From Lineus longissimus (lineage: Eukaryota > Nemertea > Pilidiophora > Heteronemertea > Lineidae), in the NCBI RefSeq assembly GCF_910592395.1, contig NC_088312.1:3658001-3722000 (forward strand): 64,000 bases of DNA, read 5' to 3'. Under the pieces are notes generated by a model. The model made no database searches. It was given only the letters and a program-made list of their open reading frames with translations, and was not told where the DNA came from. The translations under genes were made by a program, and so were the position numbers. Positions 35,151 to 47,400 of the stretch are shown piece after piece; position 1 is the first letter of the stretch; each line of letters opens with the position of its first letter.

Positions 35151-37395
35151 CTATATGATTGAGCTCATCAGTATAAGGTGAACGGGATCAGCATTCCAAT
35201 ATACCTGCCAAGAAAGCAAATACTGCATCATTTATTAGGGTATTTATCTTACCCCTCTAGCTATGATTGCCTTTGGAATCTCACCTGCTGCTTTGCATTG
35301 ATCTCGTATGGTGATAACTCATCAGCGTAAATACTTGAATATTTCGCTTTTCTGTTGCTCCCTTTCCCTTCTAAATCAACAGGCACATTTACAAGTACCC
35401 CAACACCCATTTTTTTTATCATAGTCAATGATTGTACTTAAATGTTAATAATTATGAATTGGTTATCAATAATAAGAGTACCTTTCAACGACTAGAGTTG
35501 AATTGCTGATCAAAAAGATCTGAAAGGGGCGGGCCATTCGTGTAGGCCTACCTTATTTTCGACTTATTTTCATGTGGCACGGTGGTAATTCGAAAAAAAT
35601 GCCAGTGTGCGTGCTGTACATGTAACTACGCATACAGGCGCAATGAAAACTGGTATGTACATTATTTTTACCAGTGTGCACAATATCACTATGTTGATAC
35701 ACATGTGTATCCAGTTCCCGTTCAACAAAAATTCTCAAATTCAATCCTGAAGCTGCTACGATTATTGTCAAGAATCAAAGATAATCCTTCCATTTGAGAC
35801 TGGATTTTGTTCTCAAATGAAAATACGCTTAATCTATTCGTTACTAGGAGCAGCATGTTTAGTCATTGCTTGGAGCAAGAATGACGAAAGAAACTTATTC
35901 TCGCGAGGAGCGATGTCTTAACTAATCTTTCTGAATTTAATCTTTCGCTATAATCAACAGATTGCCCGTGGTACCACTGGTAAACCATGGAGGTATGAAA
36001 AAACTTCCTTGGGTAAAAGAAGCTCACTTCGAGGTACCGAGCTATAAAATGCAGTGGCCGGGTAGAAAATAATCCCATGGCTGCATGTGTCTGCAAAGAA
36101 TCGTAATAACCAAAGCGCCACGCAAACGCGATTCCAACCAATCACAGCTGCACTGAAACCTCGCAGAGATTTGCATATAGAGAATGGAACTCTAAGACCT
36201 ACTCGTTCTATTGTATTCATGTATTACGTCGTATTTCAGTTGAGCCGTTTTGCCCGATAGGCTTGTATGTCATTACGTGTGTCCAATTGCGTGGTATAGT
36301 GTAGTTGACTGCATGAATAAACTAGACTGGTAAACAGAACCAAAGCGTTCAGATGTGTTTTCGGTGCGCTCCACTTTCACGAAGCTGGTGATCCCAAATG
36401 ACAATTGCCAACACTAATCAAAGTAAATATGGAAGTTTTTGATGAGTGTTGTCAGTTGGGCACATTGGGAGATCGATCTAGTAACTGATTCATTCGATCT
36501 TCATGACGTGTTTGTGAATGATGAAATCCAGGTGACCAGCGAAGTACATGCAGGCCTAAAGAAACTATAGCTTGGTCTTGCTTTACCCTCAATCACGTTT
36601 TGGACTCCATCCACTGCACCGCCTCGGACTTCGTTTCACTAACGTTAAGAGTAAGTTACGACGAGAATAAAGCCATGACAGTCGCGGCAGAAAATATTGG
36701 GTCTTGTTTGTCTTAAGAATTTCTTCTTGTTTCTTCAGCGTTTGCTCTGCACTTGGTTGGCCTGTAAAAAAATACGCTTCATCAACAGTTACCTTTTAGC
36801 AGCAACCTTGGTGACAGAACCTAAGCACTCTGTTGTCTTGTCAGGAGTACATTGAGGTCGATCGAAGAGTCCTCACCTTTCAAAATATTACCATGTGCCT
36901 ACAGCTGATTATTGGAAAATTGAGGCAATAGATTATGAGACGGATCAAGAGGAGTAGGGAATCAAAGGAGTCAGGAACGTGGTGAGGCCACCGCAGCCAC
37001 AACTAAACAAGCCAAATAAGCTTCATTGGTCACTCACCCCAGGCTGAAACTAGCTCTTGACGCCTTTGCATGGCGACCTCGGCATCTTGGATGGCAATGA
37101 GACCTTTCTAAAGGAAAAGCTGAGAATTTCAGGTTTCTGTTTCTGTTCATAAGAACTTACATTTTCATTTCATTGCACAATCTCAGTAATTTTTACCTCT
37201 AATCTCACCACCATCTTGGTCTTGGCTACAACTTCCGCAACAAAAACGACCATATCGACAAAAGCGGACATTGACATTGACGTTGCCAGGAAAATGTTGA
37301 CAGATTCGGTTCCAAACGGCAAGATATCACGGTTGGAAATTGTGCTCCAGCTATAATATGACACGTTGTCGGCGCATGGTATACTAAGTCGGCGA
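35151..37395 (-). CDS. Candidate multi-exon gene of short exons (5' end unresolved)
   Basis: Five minus-strand exons join in phase: 37395-37197, 37107-37038, 36761-36660, 35370-35285 and 35204-35151 (TAG). The splice sites are strong: acceptors CTTTTCCTTTAG, TTTTTTTACAG and TTGCTTTCTTGGCAG, and donors TGGG|GTGAGT and CAGCAG|GTGAGA. The product reads as a hydrophobic stretch (FLATSMSMSAFVDMVVFVAE) that could be one membrane helix, then a charged helical part (AIQDAEVAMQRRQELVSAW, LKKQEEILKTNKTQY), then a tail with YSSIYADELSPYEINAKQQ. I recognise no family. The donor of the third exon was chosen for phase (CGTC|GTAACT); otherwise that frame reads on to a stop at 36589. Upstream, 37483-37446 (starting ATG right after an acceptor) may supply the start but would leave a 50-bp intron. 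This is the best of the small-exon candidates. Confidence 0.42.
36390..36515. repeat. Foldback repeat family member 2
   Basis: It shares TTTGATGAGTGTTGTCAGTT and GATCTTCATG with the hairpin at 34987-35098. The upstream half (TGACAATTGCCAACAC) is a partial reverse complement of the centre. It is more degraded than member 1. Confidence 0.65.
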
Positions 37396-37648
37396 CTTTT
37401 AAAATGTTTCAAAGCTTGATTACAAGCCACATGTACATCGATTACTCAATTTTTTTCTCGTCGCCAGGTACATAACCATTCATCTGTAAAAAAAAGAATT
37501 TTGCGGCAGTGAGGCAACCCGCAACAACGAAAACCGGTGTCACGTAACCGAATTCCACTTCCCGTTCGCCTTTGATATCTTTTATTTGGCTTCATTTGAA
37601 GGCAGTTGCAGTCTCTAATACGAAGATCATTTAGAGTTCACAGCTCAC

Positions 37649-37711
37649 GTACGCTCGGATCATTAAAACCAACACTCGCGAATCGCACTATTTCATGATC
37701 ACCTGCTTCTG
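37649..37711 (-). CDS. Isolated candidate exon
   Basis: Between acceptor CATTTTGCAG and donor GTAC|GTGAGC the minus strand has one open frame, EAGDHEIVRFASVGFNDPSV. It looks protein-like, but it joins the next segment (37483) only to reach a stop after 12 codons, so its gene is unresolved. Confidence 0.22.
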
Positions 37712-38231
37712 CTGCAAAATGCAGTAAATAAGCTTAGTTTATTTCCTTTAATAACTCTTCTTGTGACGGTAATGGGATAAGACAGCACCAGACTAACGTG
37801 CCTTTATGGATACTGGCTTTTAAACCTCAGCTCCTTTATAAATAATGGGCTCGTATTAATAAATAACCATATTAAATCATACCAATGCTGTTTTTGACAT
37901 AAATCATTCCTTATAGAAAGCAATTAACAATACTATTCTATTGCTCTGAGATAATTCTCATTGCTTGTATAAATAATACTACTTATAATTACGGTTCTAA
38001 TTACTTATTGTATAAAGGTCCATGATGTAATCGTGTAAATTATGTGATGTTATAATCTTACAAATACATGTCAATATTTACTTATTTTATTGTCGCTATT
38101 CAAAAGGAGGTAAATACTTGAAGACCAATATAATCGTAGACTAATGAGTTTAATAGTTTTGTTCTTGACTCCTACATATATCAAAATGCACTTGATACCT
38201 CTCGGCGCGATCGAGTACACTCTTTATTCAT

Positions 38232-38423
38232 TTGTGACCCGTCACAGCAAAACCAGGCGCATGTCGCACAGAAGATGATCCTAAATGACACCAGGAGATA
38301 ATGGAAGAAATAGGTGTGCTCGTATTTCACAAAAGGCAGACAATAGAGAAATGAACAAACAGTCCGTCTCAACCTGTCAAGCTCAGAGCGACATGCGCCT
38401 GATTTTGCTGTGACGGGTCACAT
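38232..38423. mobile_element. MITE with 35-bp terminal inverted repeats and 9-bp target duplication
   Basis: TGTGACCCGTCACAGCAAAA starts the left arm (38233-38267), and its complement forms the right arm (38388-38422) with one mismatch. The flanks carry TTTATTCAT at 38223-38231 and 38424-38432. A 9-bp target duplication is characteristic of Mutator-type elements, so this is probably a non-autonomous Mutator-like MITE. It has no coding capacity. Confidence 0.83.
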
Positions 38424-38433
38424 TTTATTCATT

Positions 38434-39834
38434 GCCGTCATTGACTATGGAGTATCCTCGTCTTTTGTCCATTAGAAACCAATTGAGCGTGGGAGAAGAG
38501 GTTGATTACATAGAAATTACCGAAGCCATTATATAAGTGCTGTTCCGTACGCGCGCCGGGTAGAATTACATTGCATTTCCAAGTATAGTGGTTACCTAAT
38601 CGGCTGAATGTAAGGTTATACAATCATGTAGTTTGGGTTACCATCGAGAAGTAAAGGAAAACACTGTGAGTTACAAGTGATAATGTCGGCGTTGTTTTTG
38701 GCTGTCAAGTTGCTCAGCTCAATGCTTAATTAGAATCACAATTCCGATCTCTGACCCCTCCACGGCACAGATGAATGGGTGATTCAGTCTGAGCCGATGA
38801 CGAAACAGGTGTTGGGATGGATAGCATAGGCCTATCAAATTATATACCGAACCAAGTTTGACATCTTTATTTTGGAAAAGTGGTCTATTTATGGTATCCG
38901 TATTTATCATATCTACAACTGTATACGTTCCTTTTGTGGATGCTCGACTGGACGAAATAATGAGCGTTCAACATTACTGTTATCAAATTGTCAAAAGGAA
39001 CGATCCGGTAAAAATAACTATTAAAAAATTGCATTGGCACATAATGATGGATCCGATTTGCAATATATACCAAAGCATGATCAGAAACTACTTTATTTCA
39101 TTCGCCACTCGTATTGCAACTGTTGATAACCTACCTTATCGGGACAGTTGGCCAGATCGACCCATTTTAATTAGCGAATAACGCATTACCCGAGAGCGAA
39201 CGTTTGACGATGGAGGCAATTAGCTTGCCCGATTGAAAAGCATCACCGGAGATGATCTCGTGAATGAAAGGATGCTAATTGGGCAGGAACAAAGCGAGGA
39301 AGCCTTATCAACAAAGACTAAATCTAGAGCAGATTGCCGATGTATTGACAATAGATCATTGGAAACAGTTCGGCGATAATGCTCTGGGTTCTAACACCGA
39401 GCGACAGTCCTATAAGGTTCAAACAAGCGTCGTACTGGCGTATGTGACATCATCTAGTTATTACGAACCTTTGCTAAGGTATGAGAATTAGCGGTCCCTG
39501 TCAACTCACAAATTGAATGGAGAAAGGCTAGGCTAGTCTTTGGTTGTTGAGTTGGACAGAATAGACATGAGACAACACGAAGATCACTCGAAGAAATGGC
39601 TTTATCTTTGACAAGCCGGGAGCCAAAGCGGACCTACGTACGTATGAAGTCAATCGGATTTTATCAAATTCCTTCAGCTATGGTTTAATCAGGAAAGCCT
39701 AGTTGAAAGGTTGGAGCCAAGAAAGCCAAAAAAACTCATTACATGCACATGACATGTATAAGAAGTTCGATTGGAAAAAGTCAGCTTGAAGATCTTTGAC
39801 TTTGAATCTAACTGATTGGCTGGACGTGACTATT
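38434..39834. other. Intergenic DNA
   Basis: No supported gene. Short frames on both strands (for example 38858-39181 plus) lack splice partners and recognisable content. Confidence 0.4.
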
Positions 39835-39836
39835 AT

Positions 39837-39941
39837 CACGTCATTGGCGAGCGTACATTTGTACCTCTCTTTCGTCAAGTACATTTGACTCGGAGCGCGT
39901 CACATTCGATATAAAAGGCTTCTCAAAACCTCTTGAACCAC
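39837..39941 (+). promoter_or_regulatory. Candidate TATA/Inr core promoter
   Basis: TATAAAAGG at 39910-39918 lies 30 bp before an initiator-like CCACTAT with A at 39940. Upstream are ACGTCA at 39837 and ATTGG (inverted CCAAT) at 39842, with another ATTGG near 39814. The spacing is textbook for a focused metazoan promoter. No expression evidence is available. Confidence 0.4.
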
Positions 39942-40219
39942 TATCTCGAACCTTTTGAGTGCATCAATTTATCCTTAATACGAATTTATTCCACATCAAG
40001 ATCGATATCAGCCAAGAGTAGCAGTTAATTTAATTTGTCGAGGCTCGATTCATATTGTTACCGGGGACAATATTTGAGATCGTCGGAATAAGTACATGTA
40101 TGAACGCAATCATAACCAATACCATATTATGTTTATATACCAGTACACTGGTCCATGACTTAGGTCAGGCAAGGATTGCGCATTTTGCAACACCTTGAAC
40201 ATCATTGATTCGACTGACC

Positions 40220-40447
40220 ATGCCAGGAGATACCACAGCGTACTCGAACGGTGAGTTTGACGGCGTCGATAGCTCGATCGTCGTGGCGGAATATCCAAAA
40301 CACAATTTGCGTACATATAAAAATGCATATTTCGCTAAATCATACCGCAGCCAATGTGTGACCATGACAGCAGGCAGTGTGAATTTGGAAGTCATCACTG
40401 AAATCAACATGAGCAGATTCGCAGACCCGGCTGCTCTAGGTTTTTAG
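40220..40447 (+). CDS. 75-aa ORF downstream of the candidate promoter
   Basis: The ATG is in good context (CTGACCATGCC) and reads 75 codons (MPGDTTAYSNGEFDGVDSS near the start) to TAG. A strong donor, AACG|GTGAGT, lies at 40250, so the ATG may instead open a spliced gene with only MPGDTTAYSN in this exon. An upstream ATG at 40099 with a short frame would hinder translation. The antisense strand is also open here. Confidence 0.27.
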   Translation: MPGDTTAYSNGEFDGVDSSIVVAEYPKHNLRTYKNAYFAKSYRSQCVTMTAGSVNLEVITEINMSRFADPAALGF

Positions 40448-42342
40448 TCGAAAGAAGGTATGAAAAAAAATTTAGGAAGATGTTTGTAATCATTGCGGTT
40501 TCATATACTATATAATAGTCTTGCCGGTCCCCCATCTCGAGACACTCCACGCGTCCATTTCACACGCAATTTGAACATCATTTTTGACGAGGCTATGGAC
40601 AGTTTATCATTCATGTCCCTTCAGTTCATTAACTACTGTTGAGTATACGTGTCATTCCCAATGTTTGAGCTGTGGCCAGTTTTGTTTAAGGAAGCCGTAT
40701 AATTGGCGTAATGATGACAGGAATTTAAATCTGTTCATACAATCAATGAATAATGGTACACACAGCTGTAACTATATTGGGCGCTGTACCAAGAGGACAA
40801 CGAGCTTACATGTAATATCGAGAAGTAGAATCAAGCAATGACTTGGTGTTTTATCAGAATTATTATACTACAGGGTAAACCAATAAATAATTCATTACAT
40901 AGATTTTACATGTTGGTCTATAACGCTTTCATGATGGTAACGGTAACCATCATGATGTTAATTAAGTCAATCGGTATTCCGACCACTTAGCGACGGATGC
41001 CTCAACTGAAGAACCGTTACATCGGACAAGACGTAATCCACAAAAAAAACCAAGCAAATAAGAGAATTTTAAAAAACAACATAATGCAGTTTCACTCATT
41101 TAATCCGAATGCGCTTCCGGGCGTCCGCTAAAACATCCAATAGATTTTAACGACGAAAAATCGGCTATTTGATTACGAAAGTAAACTTCGATATAAAACC
41201 ACCATGATTCTGGCCAATTCTTGAAGAACTAACCATGCCAATGCTACATGAACAAGCCGATGACATTTCCTGATTGACTGGCTGTATACAATAACTTTTC
41301 TCACGGATTTTTGATGCTTTTCTTCCTTTCGTTTCCTTCCGATTTCAATCAACTGATGAAGTCAGGAAATTTCAAAGAAAGGTATCTGTTTTCTCTGTCA
41401 CACAACTAGTCAGCCGAATGTTATTTTTCATTAGAGGTGTCAAAATGATCATTTAATCCCAGACGCAATTTGCTGTCATTTACAATTGTACAACTGTCGA
41501 GTTGCGGAATACAAACTTCGTCTCATCAAAAGCTTTGTTAAGAATCGAACAAATAACTTAGTCTTTTTTGAGTTTGACTATTCTTCAATTGAAAAGGGAA
41601 CCAGCTTAAAACTGCCAATCACTATAACTGCAATTGGTGCGGTCGGTTTCGGTCCAGCATCTGAGTAAATGTCTCTGTTCAGCACGGTTCGTCATGGCTG
41701 CAGCAACTGATCGAGTTTCGAGAATTTTTAGTTTAACTTTCCTGTTGCAAAGTTTGAAAATACAGCGTGTCCCGTATTGTTGACAGATTTTGATACTCTT
41801 TGGCATGAATGACTGGATAAAGCAACTTATAGCCATTGCGGTACATGAATACTTGATGTATCCTTGAGTCCAATATGAATTCGATTTGAATGCGCATACG
41901 ATCGCCTAGCTTTCCCTCTATGGAAATCAAGTCTTAATAATCAAGTACCGCCTTGAGGAAGGAATCTATCGTTTTGAACGATAATAGAGAACTTAGCAAA
42001 ACTCTAATTGAGTTCGTTTTATTAACGTTGCACCGAAGTTGGCCCTGTGGGTCTGAACATAAAAATTGATTACGCAAATTAGACGTTTGTCTTAGTTAAA
42101 CGGTAATGTGGTTACATGTAACGGCAACATGCTTCTTGATTGTTATAAAATTCTCTTCAAGACGCAGCTGCGGTTTCAAGGAAGGGACAAGAACATTGGG
42201 AAAGTTCAATGATGAAGTTCTTTTGTTCACCGCGTTGTTTGCGATATACATGTACATATACCACTTGGATGTGTATGTATACCGAATCCAAAGAAGCTTT
42301 GGATCAGCTTTGAAAGGTGCTCTCGTCATTTACTGAAATGCT
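40448..42342. other. Intergenic DNA
   Basis: No firm gene. On the minus strand 41353-41174 is open for about 60 codons after a good acceptor (CTTCATCAG) with a basic start (IGRKRKEEKHQKS), but it has no partner exon. A near-palindrome CATGATGGT/ACCATCATG occurs near 40930-40954. Confidence 0.35.
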
Positions 42343-43629
42343 TTAGGTAAACCTGACTTTAGCGGCCTGGCAAGAAATTGTTATGATTTTGTGAAGTGAT
42401 AAGCAATCTTCAAAAAATAATGTTTATCTTTTTTCCCGTACTAAGTAACACTCACGAATTTAGGATGTAAACCTTTCTGCTTGTGTAAAGTGGCAATATC
42501 GGCCATGTTTGCCACTTTTACCTGTAAGAAATTAAACTGGGAAAGTATCGATATTTCAACATTTTCGAAACAAGATAAAAGCGTTTTCCGAAAACATTTC
42601 TTTTCACTTGAATCCACCCATCACCATCATCAAGAAGTTAACATTTGTTTTATCAGGGATCTTATTACCTAGCATCCACAACTGCATTTGTTTTTCGGTA
42701 ACATAAGGAGTGTGTCATTCCCCCGGGACGTGTTATTCGTGTAGCTATCGGGGATATCCTGATTAACAAATTAAAGCTACCAGAAATTTGATCTGATTCT
42801 GTATAACGTAGATATATTTGGCAAAGAAAGTAAGGGATTCCACGACAACGGGAAACCGCTGCAAGGAACCCATTTCATCCACCATAAGCCACTAATTTCA
42901 AACGCCGACGTTAAAGTTCCACGCGGCTCCAAAACATTACATTACATTAATCTTGTCGTTCTCACGCTTATTGGTAGGCGTTGAGAACTATTTAAGATAG
43001 ACTGGTCATCATCTACATTCGTGTAACGTATAGTTGGCATTTGTATATCAACGCAAGCATTTGACTCAAAATACCCCTGAGCTGCCGAAAGCTTTTTTAC
43101 TTTCTATACACTGACATCAGTTGTACTCGGGGGCAACGATTACCAGATGATATCAGGCATAACTCCTACCCCTAGGGGTCATCTGCGGTTTTATCCGCTT
43201 CCGATGTTCATGTTCGACATTTGAGAAAGGGTGCATGTACTGAACGGACAGTGATCCCAAGACATATTGGTCGACGACCTCACATACCTCGTCGATAGTC
43301 CCATTTGACCAACGATTGACATTGAATTCGGCTTGATATACTAGGAAATCAGCAAATGAACGTGATGTCATTCCTTTGAGCTTTATGCTGTGTACATGAA
43401 TTTGAAGTCATGATCTGGCAAGTCATGAAAAATCGTACACTCTGTTATTGGTTATATCACTGGACATTTTTTTACAAAAGACGTCTTAAAAATATCGTCA
43501 AAAGTGTATTCCTTCATAAGTCATTGATACAGGACAGTTTCTTACCAATAAGACGATTACATTTCGCAGAGAACATATTGGCTTAGGAACCGATATAGGA
43601 AATTCTTTTATTTCATATATGGTTGAGTT
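42343..43629 (-). CDS. Candidate exon chain, all phase 0 (unrecognised)
   Basis: Four minus-strand segments, 43629-43546, 43380-43288, 42521-42456 and 42366-42343 (TAA), join in phase 0. The acceptors ATATATTTTACAG, TTTAATTTCTTACAG and TTTCTTGCCAG are good, as are the donors TTATTG|GTAAGA, GACGAG|GTATGT and AATTC|GTGAGT. The second segment uses a weaker acceptor. The peptide (NSTIYEIKEFPISVPKPICS, SRSFADFLVYQAEFNVNRW, MADIATLHKQKGLHPKF) has normal composition but no family I know. Comparable single exons can be found by chance on the opposite strand here, so this is a lead only. Confidence 0.25.
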
Positions 43630-44403
43630 CTGTAAAATATATGTTCCCGCTGTTCTCAAGTTCATCTCAAGTTGCCCTTCTTCTCTAAGGCAGTTTACGT
43701 ACGAAATCGCATATTGCATCCAGTCATCTTTTCAACCTAACATAACGCAAACTAGCTGCTCGACTGTGCTCGCGTGTATGAAAGCCAATAAGCTCAGACG
43801 ACAAAATAATGGCTTTAAAATCAAGGACCGTTTCCCAGTTGATGTCTGCAGTGGTGGTTAGTTTTCCTTGAGAGTACATTGGTGCACTCAAAGCTTCTGT
43901 GGCAACAGAATCTTTCTCGATCTTTTTCGAGCCGTGTCATAGTCACACACCAAGCTCAGACTGGCTTTCATTTTGATAGAATGTAGGAGATTTGGGTTGG
44001 AATCAAGAACGCACCTGGAGGAACGTGAGTGAGAAATAAAATCGTAGCGGAGATGCAAGCGCTGAGCCTACGATCATGTCTTGCGGAAATAACATACTTC
44101 TGTGGATTCAGTTGATTCATGGTATTTGGCTGAGAACATCTAAGTGATAAATCGTCAATGCAACCGGTTTCTTTGCTTTTCTCGCGTATAAAATGATGGG
44201 TCGACTCTGCCAATATTAGTGAGTGACCCGGCCACATCGAAAATTTATGGTAAGGAGAATTTTCAAGCCTAATGGGCTGGAATAAAATGCAAATGCACTA
44301 ATCGTGCCCGTTAGGGCCGCTTTACACACAATTTGTGTGGTGTCAATTGGCATGGTTCACGTCAGTGTCACATGTCATTTGTCACCAGCAGGAAGGAATA
44401 AAG
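43630..44403. other. Intergenic or intronic DNA
   Basis: No supported gene. Exon-like segments appear on both strands (for example plus 43980-44024 and minus near 44100-44216), which cannot all be real. Confidence 0.3.
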
Positions 44404-44466
44404 TGGCACGGAAGGAATTCGAACCCTAACCTGTGGATAAGAAGTCTAAGCACTACACCACCGCGC
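44404..44466 (-). repeat. tRNA-like sequence (degenerate, possible SINE head)
   Basis: The minus strand begins GCGCGGTGGTGTAGTGCTTA (acceptor-like plus box A-like) and ends with GGGTTCGAATTCC (box B) and CCGTGCCA. The acceptor ends pair over six positions. At about 61 bases it is short, and the anticodon stem is poor, so it is not a normal tRNA gene. Confidence 0.55.
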
Positions 44467-47400
44467 TTACCCTAAAAATCAGGATGGCCGAGATGCGGTG
44501 TGGTCCATGTGCATTCTCACAGTGAACTACGTGTATTTGCAAGTCTTATCCTCTTCCACACAACATACATGTAGGCCTATATACCGGAATAGAACGTAAC
44601 ACGACACTATATTAAACTAGATCAGAGATATATGCGTTGAAGCCAATATTGGCAGCAAACAGTACCACGATGAGATCAGATTAGGGCACCAGTACACCGT
44701 GTTTAAGGTCCAGTCAAACACATGTGGTTGGGGCTCTGCATAAACATGTATATCAGGTGTCTGTCAGCCAGCTGATGTCTTTCAATGGCAGACATTACTG
44801 ACATAAGAATTCTCATTATCTCCACATGTTTAATATATGTATTGATCCTCAATAGGTACGAGGCATTTACATGTACATGTATTGCTACAACGACTAAATG
44901 TAATGGCAAGATTGACCTTGCCCACAATAAAACAAGTCACATCCCCAAAGGTTCGAGTGCATTTTGTCGTAAAAAGACTATGATAGATGTAGCCTCTTGG
45001 GATGTCCTTTCCTTCTTTTTTGTTCGATATGCGCAGACTTAAGTGAATATCTTACGTCTGGTAGGCAATAAACATATTCCCCCCCCCCCCCCCATTTTCC
45101 ACAGCTGGCTGTATTGCTGGATATCATACTAGTAGACATTGCGGACATAACATTGCCAATAGTAATTTGACCATTTTGAGCGTTTCTACCCAATAATATT
45201 ATCCATAACTGAATGATGTACATCGAATTCGACCTTATCAACAGACCGAGAATATACAGGATGTTAAAAATATTCTTGCCACTTTTAAAATTGCATAAAA
45301 GTTTTAAAAAGCATTTTCTTTTGAAACAGTTATTACATGTTAGTAAAAATAGTCGTGATGAGATCTACATGTGGTTAAATCCCATCAGGAATGTAGCCAT
45401 TAACAATGATAATGGTCAGTATGCTAGGGGAGCAATAATCTGAATATCTCAAATGAGCGATGAGGGTTTCTTTCCCCAAAGAAGAGAAAGTTGTTCTCAA
45501 AATGTCTCTTCGTTCTTGCATGTATCACAAATTTAGTGCCGATGAAAGGCTTGGTCAAATATGCTACCCTTTTTGAGCATTAAGTGTAACCAGCTGAGTT
45601 AGCATCGAGAAATTGTAATAAACATTTTCATCTTTTTTTCAATTTTCAAAAAAACCGCAGTCAACTTTGAAAGTAGCAAGACTATTATTTTACATCCTGT
45701 ACTACTGATAGGGCCAGAATGCACATTTGATTGATCCTCTCAAATAGCACAATAAAGTATCTTCGATATCTATGAGGTTTAGGTGTGAGGGCATTGATTC
45801 CTAAATCCTTTCTATTGCTGTTCGTTAGGAATGTTACCATTCTCATCGATTTTCAATAGGATTACTTGTGATAGCGCTGCCGTTTATATATGCTATTGGC
45901 AGCTTGTTTATAAAATATTCTAGGCGGGACTTTCGCGGCTGTCAGAACGTTGATATTTGGTGTAAATTGCTTGGCGGATATGAATGCTCTTTGCCATAAT
46001 GCGCGAGGAAACGTCGGTGCATACTGTGCATGACGTTTCGTCATCAGAACTCGATGATTCGAAAAAATTCGCAAGGAAGCATAAAATGATATGTCAACGT
46101 TCGCTAGAAAGCACCAGCGTATAACATAGTGTCTGTTTGAAACAGACTTCCGTTTCCAATGTAACGCAAGTTAGGGCGGGGTCCTGAAGTTCTTTCAGTT
46201 TTTTCAGTTTTTTCAGTTAACAGCAGCCACCGTCGGGCTATTTCTAGTCGGGCTTCATTTGTGGGGGTGGCTCGATCTGGGCAAGACACCTGCTTTTATC
46301 TATATCAGTCCAACTTCCTCGTAATCAGCCCGAAAAATGTTTTCCCTCCACTTCTGGTAGATTTCCAAACGAATTAAATATTTAGTTTGTTTTCTTTACA
46401 AACGGAAGCCCATTATTGCCACTTCCATCAGGCACGAGTTATTCGGAGAATTTCATGAGATTGATGTTGCTAAATCTGCAGTCATCACACGGCATTTTAG
46501 TTCCAAATTTGGGTGAATATATCAATTCTTGCAAACATCTTTGCGATAAGACGATGTAATCCGTAAAGTTATGTTGGAACTATTTCGCTTTTTCAGAAAT
46601 AATTCTAATCGACGTTCAAAAGGACCAATCAGATTGCTCATATTAATTGGGTCATTGGGTTGGATAAATTAATGCAAATTTAGTCCTCTTCATTCAGAAA
46701 ATTTTTGATGCTTTGATCATGCCTACTGTGGGCAGAGTGCTCAGGAGAATGATTTTACGAGCTAAAAAAAGAATTATCAGGTACGTAGTTTTTATCATGA
46801 GTAAACATCTTCGCTCGAGTTGTAAATGAAATGCACATGCCGCTCTTGTTAAACAAAAGCATACGGTAAATGTTTTTCCCGCTTGATTCGCAGATGTTCT
46901 TATCGGATTTCTTTCTGCTAAATTAGTACGAAATGAACGATTTCATTCCGAGTCGTGGTTTCGTTCTGGCAGGTGTTCTAGACCAGGCTGTCACAACATA
47001 TGCTAACATTTAAGCTATTTATTCAAACATGTTAAAAGGTGAGATTCATAAAGAACCATGAAACAGACTGAATTTTCCGCGCTAATTGCCGTGATCGCTA
47101 GTGGAAAGTGGTTTGAGAATTCTGCCTGGCTTGTCGTGCTTTCGCCTGAACGTTCAACATGTCTAAACATACGAAGTAGTTGGGAAACGTGGGAATGGCG
47201 CATGTCTCATAAATCTAACCGTTGGTATAGGCTGACTGACTATTTCACTCAGAGTGGTCAACCGTACAGAGCGGAAATTAATCAAAATTAAAGGCACTAC
47301 ATGTACGTCAATTTTCATACGTAATAAATGCACTATAATACGGCATAGTGAATAACTGGACTTCTATTTTCCTGACCCACGATTTAATACGAACGGCGAA

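Noticed and set aside
41174-41353. Minus-strand 60-codon frame after a good acceptor
   Set aside because: No partner exon, and length within chance.
43980-44024. Plus-strand 15-codon exon between a good acceptor and GTGAGT
   Set aside because: Isolated. It shows how readily single exon-like segments appear by chance.
46719-46780. Possible first coding exon with a strong donor
   Set aside because: Only 20 codons, and no second exon could be joined.
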